Of a stretch of DNA of 64,000 bases, positions 24,071 through 35,682 are shown in pieces (the stretch's first letter is position 1; each line of letters begins with the position of its first letter). Source of the DNA: Solen grandis. Taxonomy: Eukaryota; Mollusca; Bivalvia; Adapedonta; Solenidae. Location: the NCBI GenBank assembly GCA_021229015.1, contig CM037791.1, forward strand, positions 1,718,103-1,782,102. The letters are read 5' to 3'. The notes under the pieces were generated by a model. It saw only the letters and a program-made list of their open reading frames with translations. It was not told the origin of the DNA and searched no databases. The position numbers and the translations under genes were made by a program.

Positions 24071-24346
24071 ATGGGATCAATCTTTATTTAACTTGATTGC
24101 ACTCAAACAATATCAATAAACTGATTTCTGAAATCAAAATAACAAATCATTTAATCAATGTTTTATACTTATATTCGAATGATATTAAAATTTAATAAAC
24201 TGAGAGAGTTAATTCTTTTAATTTGTTTTTCTGCTGACACGTCCCTGCTCTTTCGCCCGCCCACTCCAGGATTATATCGATTAACATAAACATGTGTTTA
24301 AAGTTAAAATCAAGTGGCTTGTGCTAATGGTTGCATAGCCCCACAC

Positions 24347-26431
24347 TTATATTTTTTACAAAGTGTGGACTACGCGTTATAGTCCAGGGTGGCTATGAAG
24401 AAATACTACATCGATTGGACGAGGGGAAAATGACATGTGCTAAAAACGTTTACAACGGGCCCAAATCTAAAAAAAATGTTAATCTATATTTAGAATCCGA
24501 GTGTGTATGTGAACCACTTAGTGTGGATTTTTCATTTGGGTTTTTCCTTTCACAAATTATATACACAAACAGGTGATCGTATCGATGTGTTGACGTTGCA
24601 AGGTATAGGCGAAAAATAGTTTATATGGAAAAAACCCGATTTTGTGACCTACTTAACACACCCGTTATCTGTCTACCATCGTCTGAACTGAAAACTATGG
24701 TGAAACATTGCTGAAAAGCTTACGTGACAATTAATGTAAATTTATCTATTTCGTCAAGATTGGGTAACAAGTTTTTACAATTAATATTAAAAAAAATCCT
24801 TCTCAACAATTCCTAGGCTTGACCTTAACCCGGCGCATGGAAAAACCTTGAAAAAAAAAATGAATGCCTCCAACGGGGTTCGAACCCACAACCTTCAGAT
24901 CTGCATGTACCACGGCGTTATTTGAAGACATGACCATTCGTTGACACAATAATTTTAAATGTGTGTAATGTGATTTATTTTTACTAAAGGTATAAGATAA
25001 GAATTAAAGTGAAAGTTTAACATACGGTGGCGTAAAGGAGACATGGACGTTGAACGCAGTATCTCGTACGTGATAGTTCGCACATATTAGCTATCGTGTT
25101 GGCACAGAAATGTTATCGCTTGTGTACGCGGTATTCATATATGACCTGACATGAATTGTTATTTCATATCAAATTTTACTAAATGAGTTCATGAATATGT
25201 TATTAAGCGAGCCTCTGGTGAGCTTAATTACATGTTCATGAACGAGTTTAGTAAATTTGATATGGAATGACAGTTCGTGTCCGATTATTTTTATCATATG
25301 ACCTATACTGTCAGTAGATCGCGATTGTAACAACAAACAAACAAGCATATGAATCCATGAGCGGACTGTGAACGAATTACTTTTGTAACACCAAGAAAAT
25401 AGTTTCAAATAATGACTGAAAATAACGATTCATCGAGTGTATTTCTCATACTTTTACAACATCATGTGAACAATGAATCAAATACATTTAATCCAGCTGT
25501 TCGAATTCAACACACTATGCATACATACACAGGCTACCGGCTTGGGACCTCCCAATGATACAAAGTAACAATTCAAAATACATTTTATAACAAAGTTTCA
25601 CAATTCGAGAAAAAAAATATTGATATCATAAAATAAGAAAAGGTATGTAACTCTCCGTTCAAAATCTTTAGGAAAACTGACATGGTCGTATTCTGAACTT
25701 CGTATATGACACAATTTTCAGCCGATTTCAAATATGCCGGGCTTGTACAACGCAGAGACAATAGGCCTTTTCGTTGCCGAGTCGATTTTCTATCTTAGAT
25801 AAACTACAAAGACAATACAAGTCACGGAACTCAATGGAAACTGTACTCGGACACGAACATACCAAATGAAGGTGATTTAATAGCAGAACAGGAAGTAAAT
25901 AAATTATGTTTATATAGAAGACGATAAAAATGCAGATCTGTTTCTTTTTAACTGAGTCATATAAATATTAAATAAAACAATCTTACCTCTGACAACAAAC
26001 AAACACAAGGTCTTCAATCCAACGTTGAATATATCTTTGAAAATAATTTTGAAGTAAGACGGCAAAATTTTCACAAAATAATGTGAGAATTCCCAAAGTG
26101 AAGTGAATCACTAAATTTCTGTCTGAATCTCCGTCTCTCATTTGCATACAAACCATGCAATCAGAATCAGAACATTAAAACTATAACCTATTCGTTTTAA
26201 ACGTTGCTGTTTTTGCTGCTGTTGTTGTTGATGATGATTTCTGCTACTTTTAAATTCAAAGAAAGAAAGAAAAAAGAAAAGAAAAAACAACAAAACAGTA
26301 AGCTGTTAACACAGTAGTGAGAGGTATTTAGCACATGTCATTTTTTTCTCGTCCAATCAGATGCTAGTATTTGTTCAGTGTCACCGTGGACTATAACGCG
26401 TAGTCCACACTTTTTAAAAAAAAATCAATAA
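24347..26431. mobile_element. 2.1-kb element with ~100-bp TIRs (copy 1)
   Basis: Left arm (24347-24445) and right arm (26330-26431) are inverted repeats. They contain GTGGACTACGCGTTATAGTC then CAC, itself an 8-bp-arm palindrome, followed by TGATTGGACGAG and AAATGACATGTGCTAAA. The interior has no convincing coding frame. The intact equivalent is 55045-57131. Confidence 0.7.
24865..24930 (-). repeat. tRNA-like sequence / tRNA pseudogene (copy 1)
   Basis: On the minus strand the 7-bp ends TGTCTTC and GGAGGCA can pair (with G-U wobbles), and GTGGGTTCGAACCCCGT forms a T-arm with a perfect box B. The total is only 66 nt and no good anticodon stem forms, so this is a tRNA-derived pseudogene or SINE head and not a working tRNA. 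Confidence 0.5.
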
Positions 26432-27080
26432 AAATAGATGTTCTATTTTCACTCACCTGTTTCCTTTTCAGAAAAGCTCGCTGGTACGGTGACGATAAAG
26501 ATAAAACGTAAATAATGATAATTAGTGACGTCATTATTGGTGATAAGGGGTGAGATTTCATAACATTTGTCCCTTGATATCTCTGGGGCGCAAGACGATC
26601 ATGGTGAGGTTAGAATCCAAATCGATATGCAGGAAACATATACATATATATATATCTTTCTGACCAAATTATATTGCGTTTTTCGTGGGCGTTCTTTAGT
26701 TTGATTTATGCTTATGTTTGTTAGTTTGTCGCATTTAGGAGGAATTAGAAAATATTCGTGTAACTAGGCAAAGTCAATGGAGCCTTGCGTGATAAGTGGG
26801 TCATGAATACGTATAAATTATTTAATATATAATGATTAATGTCCCGCCTTTCGTAGGTCTGTGCCTCTAGCCGGGTGCCACTTTGTACTGGCGTCCTCTT
26901 CCTGTCAGTCCACAAGTAGTTATATATATGGTATGAACACCAGAGAGATGACTAAACAACGGACAGAAGTCTGAAAATCGGAAATAATCGAGCTATATGT
27001 ACTCCTCGTACATTTATAGAGGCATTGTCAATTGTATTTATTTTGAACTTGCTTATTATTTTCAGCGAAATATGCTGGAA

Positions 27081-27310
27081 ACTATACAGCTGTTAGAATA
27101 CCCGCCCTAATACCGGGTGGTCTTGGATTCGATACCCGTCTTCCGCGACATAGCATATCATATGTCGTTAAATTGATAATGATTTTGGTGTGGGCGCTCG
27201 GCATATATAAGAAAAGTTTCAGGACTGGTTGGCCCAGTGTTCAGATAATGTGAGTGAGTGTGGCATCTAACTACATGTCTACGGCGTGATATCGGGTTGA
27301 GGCAACACTT
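27081..27310 (+). mobile_element. tRNA-derived SINE (CTGGTTGGCC family), copy 1
   Basis: Head: GTTAGAATACCCGCC, then GGTCTTGGATTCGATACCCG as box B. Body: GGACTGGTTGGCCCAGTG, CAGATAATGTGAGTGAGTGT and CTACGGCGTGATAT. Same family as 9950-10155; present at the same place in the other duplicate (57778-58007). Confidence 0.65.
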
Positions 27311-27690
27311 CACTTGATCGCCATATTTTTGATATATTTTGAAAGGACATTGAACACAATAAAAAAACTCTTAATCAAAACTTGCAAATGCATAATTTAT
27401 TAAACAGTACTTTTAAAATTGTTGCATTACAATCGTTCCAGACATAAAATCAAAGTTTACATTCATATACAAATGGTAGCCCCAGGACTGAATAATGTGA
27501 CCGGGCGTGTTATCAAGCCACATGTCTTCGTCGCGATGCCGCAGTGTTGCAGTACTATATATGCAAAAAATACTAGCATTTATACTATCGGTAGGACGTC
27601 AACATCAACATAACATTCCACAAGATAGCTATCATCTGCGGAAACACACCAGGAGATTATCTTCAATTCATGTTAAGGTTAACTCTATCA

Positions 27691-27864
27691 CTTGGCCCTT
27701 CGCCGCTGTGGGTTCGAATCCCTACAAGACCCGAGCTATGAATGTAATACAGCTGGCTTGCGGGAGGGGGGGGGTCTCGATCGTTCTACACAGGTGCTTA
27801 AACTGTGCACTAGGGATATTCCTCTTCATATAATTATATAACTGAAATACTGTCGGAAAAAAAG
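27691..27864 (+). mobile_element. Diverged SINE (CCAGCTGGCTTGCGG family), copy 1
   Basis: CGCTGTGGGTTCGAATCCCT (box B), CAGCTGGCTTGCGGGAGG and ACTGAAATACTGTCGGAAAA match the heads, core and tail of the better-preserved SINEs at 37849-38091 and 45047-45280. The middle is strongly altered. Confidence 0.55.
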
Positions 27865-28025
27865 GTTTTCCTCTAACAACTAGTATAATAAACAAATCTG
27901 TGTGCTATTTTGTGTAAACCCGGTTAAACAATGATCACTTGAAATTCTGGTGTAAAAACAGGGGCTCGAAAGCTGAATTGATCGAATCATATCTTTTATA
28001 ATGGGAACATAAAAGGTGTGTGTGT

Positions 28026-28058
<33 letters not shown>
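28026..28058. repeat. Poly-G tract (33 G)
   Basis: 33 uninterrupted G in this copy; the corresponding tract in the other duplicate (58729-58739) has 11. Confidence 0.9.
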
Positions 28059-28059
<1 letters not shown>

Positions 28060-28099
28060 GAGAGACACTGTTTTCGGCTAAATTTGAAATGTAAGATTT

Positions 28100-30225
28100 T
28101 CTTGCTAATTCCGCTCTCAGTGGTTCAGTATCTAATCGGTTCTCGTATTGATTTTACTCTTATAAAAAATAAAATGCATTTTTAATGTACTAATCATGTT
28201 TGACAACTGCCGGGACAGGTTTCTTCCAATTTCATTTTCCGTAAGTAAAAGGTTCAGTTCTCAATGATCAATGCATTAAAATAAAATGAAATAAAAATGA
28301 CAGATATATCATTGTAATCAATATCTAGTGATATGGTCAATATTTCCTTTAAAATAGTTGCAAATCCCTTTTCCAGGGGAAAATGAGTTTTGTTTATATT
28401 CTAATTTACCAATGAAAACTTATCTTTTTATTCACTGCGAAGAAAACTGGACAAAGCCCGTCCCGGTAGTTGTTAAACTCGATTTAAACTTTAAAACAAC
28501 AATATTATCATTATAAGAGAAAACACGTCACAATGAAGTTTAGGATTGTTTTTATTTCTTTTTCATTTCGAAAACAACTTGGCCCATTTACTATGGCATA
28601 GTTGTGTAAAAACGCGATTTCGCACGTCTGGTCTCAAAACCGCGTCCCCTCTTCCCTTTTTAAATGTTACCAATATACGATATGATTCGCCCCAGCTGAA
28701 AACATAATTTTAATACATATTTTCATTTATGTAAAGAATCCCAAGATCCATGATGTCACGTTATTTCCTGAGCAATTAAGCAGTCATGCATTGGCATATC
28801 ATGCAATCGAATAATCATTTTTGAACTGCAATACCGGAACCAATCGGAAAGAATTTAGGATAAAACGTTTTTTACTGATACAAACAAACAGCGCAGAAAA
28901 TTGTCACGAGAAGAAAGCGCTACACCTATTTTTATGATGGCATAAATTATTTGTGAATATATTTATTACGCGAGCACGTGTTATACATATAGGCTACCAG
29001 AAGTACACCGGAACATTCAAAATAACTGTTACAGTATTAGTTACTTCCATTATCAAATGTTTATCTGAATTATACCCAGGTTCAGGTTCTGGAACTCCAG
29101 TGCATTACCTCCGATTGAAGAGTAAAACTGCTGCAAACTGCTTTGAAACTAATTTTTTCTTTACTTTTCTTTTTACTTTTCGCATCATTCTGAGGGTAAA
29201 AAATATCAGTAAGTTTATGAACATTGTTAAAAAATGAACACATAATAAACTTAAAGTCAATGAAAATAAGTTTGAAAGAAATTGAAAGATGGAAAAGAAA
29301 GTGTTTCTCCTTCCCTAGTTCTGTTTTTTGTAATATATAGAATTGTATAGCTACAGAACGCATTACATCGTCCATCTTGCAATTCCTGGTTCATGTTTTA
29401 TAATGTTCAATAATGCACCATTGAGAAGTGATAATATAATGATACAGTTCACTTGAGCGCGATTAATAATACACCAGCAGTTTCAGTGAATATCACACGT
29501 GTTTAAAAAGTAGTTCAAATATGCCGCCTTTTTACGTATCTTATCGCTGATGACGTCAGAATGTGTCGCGTTGTCTAATGCGATACGTTTTCAAATACCG
29601 TACCTTAAGTTTGTTGTCTTTCTTGGACCACATAATCATAAAGACGCACACAGACATGATTAAACATTCTAATAGTGTTAAAGCCACACACTGGAAATAA
29701 ATACTGAAGGGAAAAAGAAACTCAAATAATAATAATATTTAAGACATCCACGCACTGAACAAAAATTCGTTTAAGCTTCAGTTCTTCAGTTAAGTTGGCT
29801 TAACTATTAATGGTTAATTCTTGATTTTGGTAACTGTCGTCTACCCAGAAACATGATTTTATATGTTTCCGGTATATTTTTTCTTCAGCATATTTCAGAC
29901 CTTTCCTAGGTATTTTGGGAATGCAAATTTTTTACACTTGATTTGGAAAACAAATTCTCACAAAACATTCAAGGTAGGCTACAACAATGAAATGCAAAAT
30001 TTTGATTTTTTTCATGATTTGAAATTATTTTCAAATGGGAATGGATTTGAATATCTAACACACGATACACTTGTTTTTACAAGACAATTATGTCCCTTTA
30101 CTGAATCTTTACAAATCCGGTGAGCATCTGTTCCTCCTATGTAGTGGGACAGGTAACACGTTGATAACATCAAAGTCAGATCGTCAAAACCTTTTTCCTG
30201 GCAACTGAACTTCACCAGTTCATAA
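28100..30225. other. Intergenic or intronic sequence of the duplicated block
   Basis: Open frames of up to 94 codons (for example 28953-29237) exist here, but none matches a recognised family and they accumulate ordinary indels between the two copies, which argues against coding. The same sequence is at 58770-60920. Confidence 0.4.
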
Positions 30226-30320
30226 GATATACAGTTGCACCTGTATAAACGGCCACCTTTATTAAGCAGTCATTTTCTTATGTTCCATTGACTAATCGCT
30301 TAAAGCAGACTTTACTTTTC
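30226..30320 (+). repeat. Dispersed repeat fragment (ACAGTTGCACCT type)
   Basis: Similar in pattern to 7656-7745 and duplicated at 60921-61015. It lies downstream of the receptor exon. Confidence 0.4.
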
Positions 30321-30384
30321 ACGTGCTACTAGTATTGGTAAACCTGTATTTATTTTCCATTCAGCACTGAACAATTGTCAAATG

Positions 30385-30959
30385 TCACTTGACTCGAATT
30401 TCTGAAAATCCTGTGAGCATCTGTTCAGGCCGCAGACTCAGTATAACAGCAGTGGCCACTATTGTGATGATAAGAAATATGACGAAGAAGAGTCTGTCTG
30501 CGACAAAGGCCACGTCCCTCCACTCTTGGAAACTAAGGTCCTCCAAGGACTCGGCGCGATGTTTTCGCTGCAACCACTGTATCAGTTCATTCACCGAATT
30601 CTGCTTCTCCTGAAATATTCTCAATTCAAGGTCTATTTCATTAAAACCGGAATCGCCAATGATATCACCGTAATCGAAGTCATCCATGACGTCATCGTGG
30701 ACTTTTTCTGACGTCTTATCGGAGAATTAATATTTTGAGTGACGATGCGATGATGTGTCCCGCGCGTCGTGACGTTTATAGCGGGTACCCGATGACCTAA
30801 GTTTTAAAAACAGGGCGGGTGCTATGATGGAGAAAGCGATGTATTTGATGATGTCGGGACATCTCCGTGGTTTCCCCCGCTGGTGGTGGATGCTGAGGAC
30901 GCCAACGGAAAAGAGGATGGACAAGCAGCTCATGGACAGAACAACCATTAGGTAAATAC
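30385..30959 (-). pseudogene. Cys-loop receptor (nAChR-like) exon: M3, loop, M4, with an in-frame stop
   Basis: The minus-strand exon follows an acceptor TCTCTCTTCAG at 30960. It encodes IYLMVVLSMSCLSILFSVGV (M3), LSIHHQRGK at the start of the cytoplasmic loop, then, after a TAA at 30727-30729 in the same frame, a loop helix (LIQWLQRKHRAESLEDLSFQ), EWRDVAFVADRLFFVIFLII (pre-M4/M4) and a short C-terminal tail ending at 30385. The HH motif after M3 and the W-x-x-VA-x-V-x-DR-x-F signature are typical of nicotinic acetylcholine receptor subunits, which form pentameric ligand-gated cation channels. The TAA is identical in both duplicates. An 81-nt intron at 30708-30788 would keep phase and remove the stop, but its donor (GTACCC) is weak. 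Either the gene is dead or it has that mini-intron. Confidence 0.7.
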
Positions 30960-30987
30960 CTGAAGAGAGAAATATCGTTTACGGAAA

Positions 30988-31131
30988 GGTCCATGTAATG
31001 GTTCCGCTACGTCTTGGACCACTTAACCTCTACCAAGATAACCAAGGTAAACTAATGAAACTTTAGGAAACATTGGTTATCTCCGAGAAAGGCCATGAGG
31101 TCCGAAATGTAGCGGAGCCATTACAGGGACT
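30988..31131. mobile_element. 144-bp palindromic MITE in the receptor intron (copy 1)
   Basis: GGTCCATGTAATGGTTCCGC and its near reverse complement GCGGAGCCATTACAGGGACT form the ends; further pairing through ACCAAGATAACCAAGG makes the whole unit fold-back. The same family is present in reverse orientation at 35203-35346. Confidence 0.75.
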
Positions 31132-31869
31132 TTAATAGCTTTGACATACACGGAGGAGGGAAATGTTTATTGAAGAAACTATCACGATATATTCTAGAAA
31201 ATGTTTTATAGATATACATGGAGAGTTGACATAATTTTATTTAAGACATAGTGATATTCTAAATCATAGTTTTAAGAATAACTGGAGATGGAAAAATGTC
31301 ATTGAAAAAAGCTTGATAAAGGGGAAGGAAAATTCATTGGTAAACTAGTATGATATATTCTGGGGAAAAATAAATAGGCCACATCTTATCATGGGAGTTG
31401 TAAAGTAATTTTAATAAGGAAACATTTTTTTAAGGGAAAAAAAAATATGATGATAGCATATTGAATATTTAAGACTTCAAGGGAAAATGATACTGGAAAT
31501 ATAATATCTATATCATGAAATTCCCGAAGAGGGAAAATGACACTAGAAAAAAGAAACGTGATATATTGTGGATAACGCACACTGGGCATACCCGCATGTA
31601 TGGACATTATATATTATATATAGAGATTATTATTATTATATATTTACTATAATCCTTTTTGAAAATATCTCAATAGGGAAATTCTTGATATATTCTTGAT
31701 ATATATCTCATATATCTTAAAATCGAAAGAGAATCTGAATATTCTGATCATATACCTTAGAAAAAAAAACAGAGAGAGAAAATGTCATTTGATAAATATC
31801 AAGATATATTTGTGGTCATTTCAATATACAATGTTTTATTTTTTATCACTCGTTGACATAGTAAAGTAC

Positions 31870-31960
31870 TGATAAGGGAAATGCTCTCCGATGTCTGGGG
31901 CATCTTGTCTGCAACCATCAGCATGAAGACAGTGATAGTGATCAGGGGGGTAGCAGGAAC
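31870..31960 (-). CDS. Cys-loop receptor (nAChR-like) exon: end of M2
   Basis: The 91-nt minus-strand exon has acceptor CATTTGACCACAG at 31961 and donor A|GTACTT at 31869. It reads ATPLITITVFMLMVADKMPQ then TSESISLI, the outer half of the pore-lining M2 helix and the M2-M3 linker. Its last base plus the first two of the exon at 30959 complete a codon, giving TSESISLIS-IYLMVVL across the junction, as expected for the family. The intron between them is 910 nt. Upstream exons for M1 and the ligand-binding domain were not found. Confidence 0.7.
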
Positions 31961-31985
31961 CTGTGGTCAAATGAGCGATTTGTTA

Positions 31986-32605
31986 GACATTTCGTACCAA
32001 AACAATTATCCGGGTTTTACCTCTTCGCACTATTTACTTTGTTATTTCGTATCCGGTTTTTACCATTTCGTACCCGAGATTTACCATTTCTTGTTATTTA
32101 ATCTGTTATTTCATACCCGGGTTTTTACCATTTCGTTCCCGGGTTTTACATGTTTTGTTTTTTTTTCATTTCGTAACAAAACATTTCGTAACATAGAAAT
32201 ATTTTCTTACCCGAGTTAAACTATTTATACCTTTATTTTGTCGTTTTTCCCTTTTTTTTTTTACTTTTTTAATTTTTCAATTAGTATCATAGACTTTTCG
32301 TATCATAGAAATATTCTGCAATTTCGTAACCAGGTATTATTTCCGTTTAAATGTATTATACAAAAAAAATTTATATATTTGGTACGTTAACTTACAGAGC
32401 TATGATGCACGTTAGACAACATTAGTTAGTTAGTATTATCTCTTTACAAATATGGATTAAGCAATAAATGATAGTAAAGATATGATGATGTGGTACCAGG
32501 GTATGGTGCGAAGTTGCAAGCCCACGATATGGTTATGGTACGAGATGGTGATGGGACGAAATGGTTATGGTTCGAGATGGTGATGGGACGAAATTGTTAT
32601 AGTAC
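31986..32605. repeat. Degenerate TTTCGTACCCGGGTTTTACC repeats in both orientations
   Basis: Left part (31986-32340) has repeated ATTTCGTACCCGGTTTTTAC-like units. 32480-32605 carries reverse-orientation units (GGTTATGGTACGAGATGG). Part is shared with the other duplicate up to its gap. The open frames across it are low-complexity artefacts. Confidence 0.55.
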
Positions 32606-32624
32606 GAAATGGTTATAATGTGGG

Positions 32625-33344
32625 AATTGCCCAAGTTACGTGAATCACTAAATTTATGTCTGAATCTCCGTTTCTCATTTGCATACAAACCAAAGCATTA
32701 TAACTATGACCTATTCGTTTTAAACGTTGCTGTTTTGCTGCTGTTGTTGTTGATGATGAATTCTGTTATTTGTAAATTAAAAACAAAACAAACAAAAAAA
32801 CAAACAAAAAAAAAAAACAAAAAAAACAGTAAGCTGTTAATACAGTTATATAGATGTTCTATTTTTACTCACTTGTTAATATCTACTTTCATTTTCAGAA
32901 AAGCAGTTCGGTGTCGATCAGGATAAATTGTAAATAATGATAATTAATGACGTAATTATTGGTGATTAGGGGTGAGGTCCCTTGACATCTCTGGGGCACA
33001 AGATGATCATGGTGGGTTTAGAATCTAAAACGATTTTCAGGAAACTATATATACATATATAGTGTATTATATATCTTATGACCGAATTACATTGCGTTCA
33101 TGTGAATGATTTTTCCAGGGCGTTTCTTAGTTTGATTTATGATTGTGTTTGTTAGGTCGTTAGGAAAATATTTATGTAAATAGGCAAATCAAAGGAGCCT
33201 TGCGTGATATATAGTGATTAATGACCCGCCTTTCGTAGGTCAGTGCCTCTACCTGGGTGCCACTATGCACTCAGCGTCTTCCTCGTGTCAGTCCAAGTGT
33301 AGTTATAGCTGGATTTCGATATCGTCTGAACACCAGATAGACGA
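32625..33344. repeat. Third, diverged partial copy of the duplicated block
   Basis: Blocks TGAATCACTAAATTT, TTCTCATTTGCATACAAACC, TTCGTTTTAAACGTTGCTGT and CGCCTTTCGTAGGTC align in order with 26090-26950 and 56785-57640, but with far more substitutions and deletions. It therefore predates the 8.2-kb duplication. Confidence 0.75.
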
Positions 33345-33697
33345 CTAAAATACGGACAGAAGTCTGAACACCGGACAGATTTCTAAACAACGGGTAGAAG
33401 TCTAAACACCGGACAGGTGTCTAAAAAAAACGGGCAGAATTATGAACACGGGACAGAAGTCTAAAGAACGGACAGAAGTCTGAACACCGGACAGGTGTCT
33501 AAACAACGGGCAAAAACCTGAACACCGGACAGATGTCTAAACAACGGACAGAAGTCTGAACACCGGACAGGTGTCTAAAAACAACGGACAGAAGTCTGAA
33601 CACCGGACAGATGTCTAAACAACGGACAGAAGTCTGAACACCGGACAGGTGTCTAAAAACAACGGACAGAAGTCTGAACACCGGACAGGTGTCTAAA
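33345..33697. repeat. ~40-bp minisatellite (ACGGACAGAAGTCTGAACAC)
   Basis: Units alternate ACGGACAGAAGTCTGAACAC and CGGACAGGTGTCTAAACA, nine to ten times. A single unexpanded unit is present at the equivalent place in the 8.2-kb copies (about 26960-26985 and 57655-57680). Confidence 0.85.
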
Positions 33698-33959
33698 TGT
33701 AAGTAAGGGAACTAATTGACTGTGTCATGTGAATTGGTTGACAAAAGTGATTTCCCCTGTTCACTTTTATTTCATATCATTCTTTTCTTTCTAATATACA
33801 TTTTATTTTGGCGCTTCATGCTTTAATTATATGAGTAATGTTCAGTGAAATTATGTGCTTTTCAAGTATTTAAAATGGAAACCTTAAGGCTTTTGTTAAC
33901 AGATTATTGCCTATTCATGGTCAGGTCATCTGTTCACAAGCAAATCTGTGCACTGTATA

Positions 33960-34930
33960 TTTTTGTGTAAACCAATGACTACCTATTATCCTACTGTAGT
34001 TACTGCATACCTGTAAGTCAGTTTGGACACGTCCATTATAAAACCAGGTAGTTCTCCAGACATATCTTAATGTCAAAATTTATATTTGTGATTCAAATTC
34101 GAAACTTATATTGTTTTTGAAAAATGTTGAGTCTCCATTGTTTTAGCTGGTGCTTATGCAACTAGCCATGTAGGAGAAAATTTGAATGAAGAACAGAATA
34201 AATCTCATGTTGTTGAAAACTTAGCTGTAAATCAGATAGGATTTGACCTAGATATAATATTTATTATTAATATCTATGCATAACTTAAGAATAATTATAT
34301 TTATTCTGTTAAATTTTTAATATCTTGAAATATTGCCCGTTTATTTCTGAAATTATAATGGGCAATCTGAAGTTTTAAATAACGGTTATTTTCTATTAGT
34401 CTGGATCAATTTTATACATACACTGTATAAATAAAAAAACAGTATAAAAACATAAACCATGTATGTTTTGTGTAAACCAGGTCAGCCATTGGTTATTTAT
34501 CCCAGTGTAGCTGTTTGATAGCATGTAAGGTAATTGAATACATATTTTTGCACTGGAGAAGTCATGATAAAGCCAGGTGATAATCCTGACTTTATGGAAA
34601 CATCACTAATTGTCAAAATATATATTTGATTTAGAATTCAGAATTGCATTGTTTTTACTTGTTGCTGTTGATGGGAGCATATGCACGTAGCCATGTAAGA
34701 AATATTAAGATATAAAGTGAAAACAAGTATTACCATTGTGGTTTGGTACATAGATAATGGTAAAGCTAATTAGATTTTTTAATGATGTTTTTAACTTTTA
34801 TGATTCGCATCCACAAATATATTTTCCAGAATTATGATATTTAATTTATAGGTTTTGCATACCTTAAAGTATTGCTCAGTTATTTCTAAATTTGAAAGGG
34901 CGATAAAGTATATTTATTTTTATAGTCATT
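33960..34930. repeat. Diverged ~510-bp tandem duplication
   Basis: 33967-34440 and 34471-34930 share in order TTTTGTGTAAACCA, AGTGTAG/ACTGTAG, AATTGTCAAAATWTATATTTG, ATTGTTTTT, TATGCA-CTAGCCATGTA and a TTGAAATATTGC-like end. Non-coding. Confidence 0.55.
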
Positions 34931-35202
34931 ATTATTATTTTCATATATATATATATATATATAATATAGAAATACATTTTGTTTAAAATTATTTTTTTAA
35001 AGTCAATAAGAAAACAGGTTCTTTTAACTTATACTAATTCCTCCCTACAGTTCCTGGGATGGACCAGTACTTTGCGTCTGGGAAGGCCATTAATTTAAAT
35101 ATCCTTCCCCCGAACGGGATTCAAACCCCTACAACCTCCTGACCAGCAGTCATTTACATGACTGCTGAGGACAAGTATCTACTTTCAGCTGTATTAAGCT
35201 AA

Positions 35203-35346
35203 AGTCCTTGTAATGGTACCGCTACATTTTGGACCTCATGGCCTTTCACGGAGGTAACCAAGGTTTCCTTATATTTCATTAGGGTACCTTGGTTATCTTG
35301 GTAGAGGTTAAGTGGTCTAAGATGTAGTGGAACCATTACAGGGACT
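35203..35346. mobile_element. 144-bp palindromic MITE, second location
   Basis: AGTCCTTGTAATGGTACCGC and TGTAGTGGAACCATTACAGG then GACT are the ends. Same family as 30988-31131, in opposite orientation. Confidence 0.75.
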
Positions 35347-35682
35347 GAAATACTGATGCAGGATCTGTAAAATAACATTATCAATAATCTTATAACGATA
35401 ATAAAACACCCACCTCCCCTGTAAAAAAGGCCCAACTCCCTCTAATTAAATTATTGGATTTGAATGGGGTTACACAGAATTTAAGATTGTTTAAAAAAAT
35501 GGGGGGGGGGGTCATACTTCCGATTTCCACATGTAAAGGGAAGTAAATTGTGCTTGTGTATATTAAAGAGAGAGAGAGAGATAGAGAGTTCATATGTAGA
35601 TCTCATTTATTTCTGCATTTTAGGTAATGAATAATTATGAAATTTGTGAAATTAACATATTTAAATAGGTATTGATGTTTTT

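Larger units (their letters stand above)
24071..32222. repeat. 8.2-kb segmental duplication, copy 1
   Basis: This block is repeated in direct orientation at 54763-63029, about 30.69 kb downstream, at high identity with scattered indels. It contains the 2.1-kb TIR element, a tRNA-like sequence, two SINE pieces, receptor exons and a MITE. Its left edge is the N gap and its right edge is where the other copy meets its own gap, so the true extent is unknown. The first ~500 bp is noticeably poorer in agreement than the rest. Confidence 0.95.

Noticed and set aside
28953..29237. 94-codon plus-strand frame, also present in the duplicate
   Set aside because: A small indel in the second copy shifts the end of the frame and no family is recognisable; likely non-coding.
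31881..32219. 112-codon plus-strand frame over the receptor exon
   Set aside because: It is antisense to the M2 exon and then runs through TTTCGTACCC repeats; the duplicate is longer only because the repeat differs.
33499..33681. 60-codon repetitive frame on the minus strand
   Set aside because: Translation of the 40-bp minisatellite.
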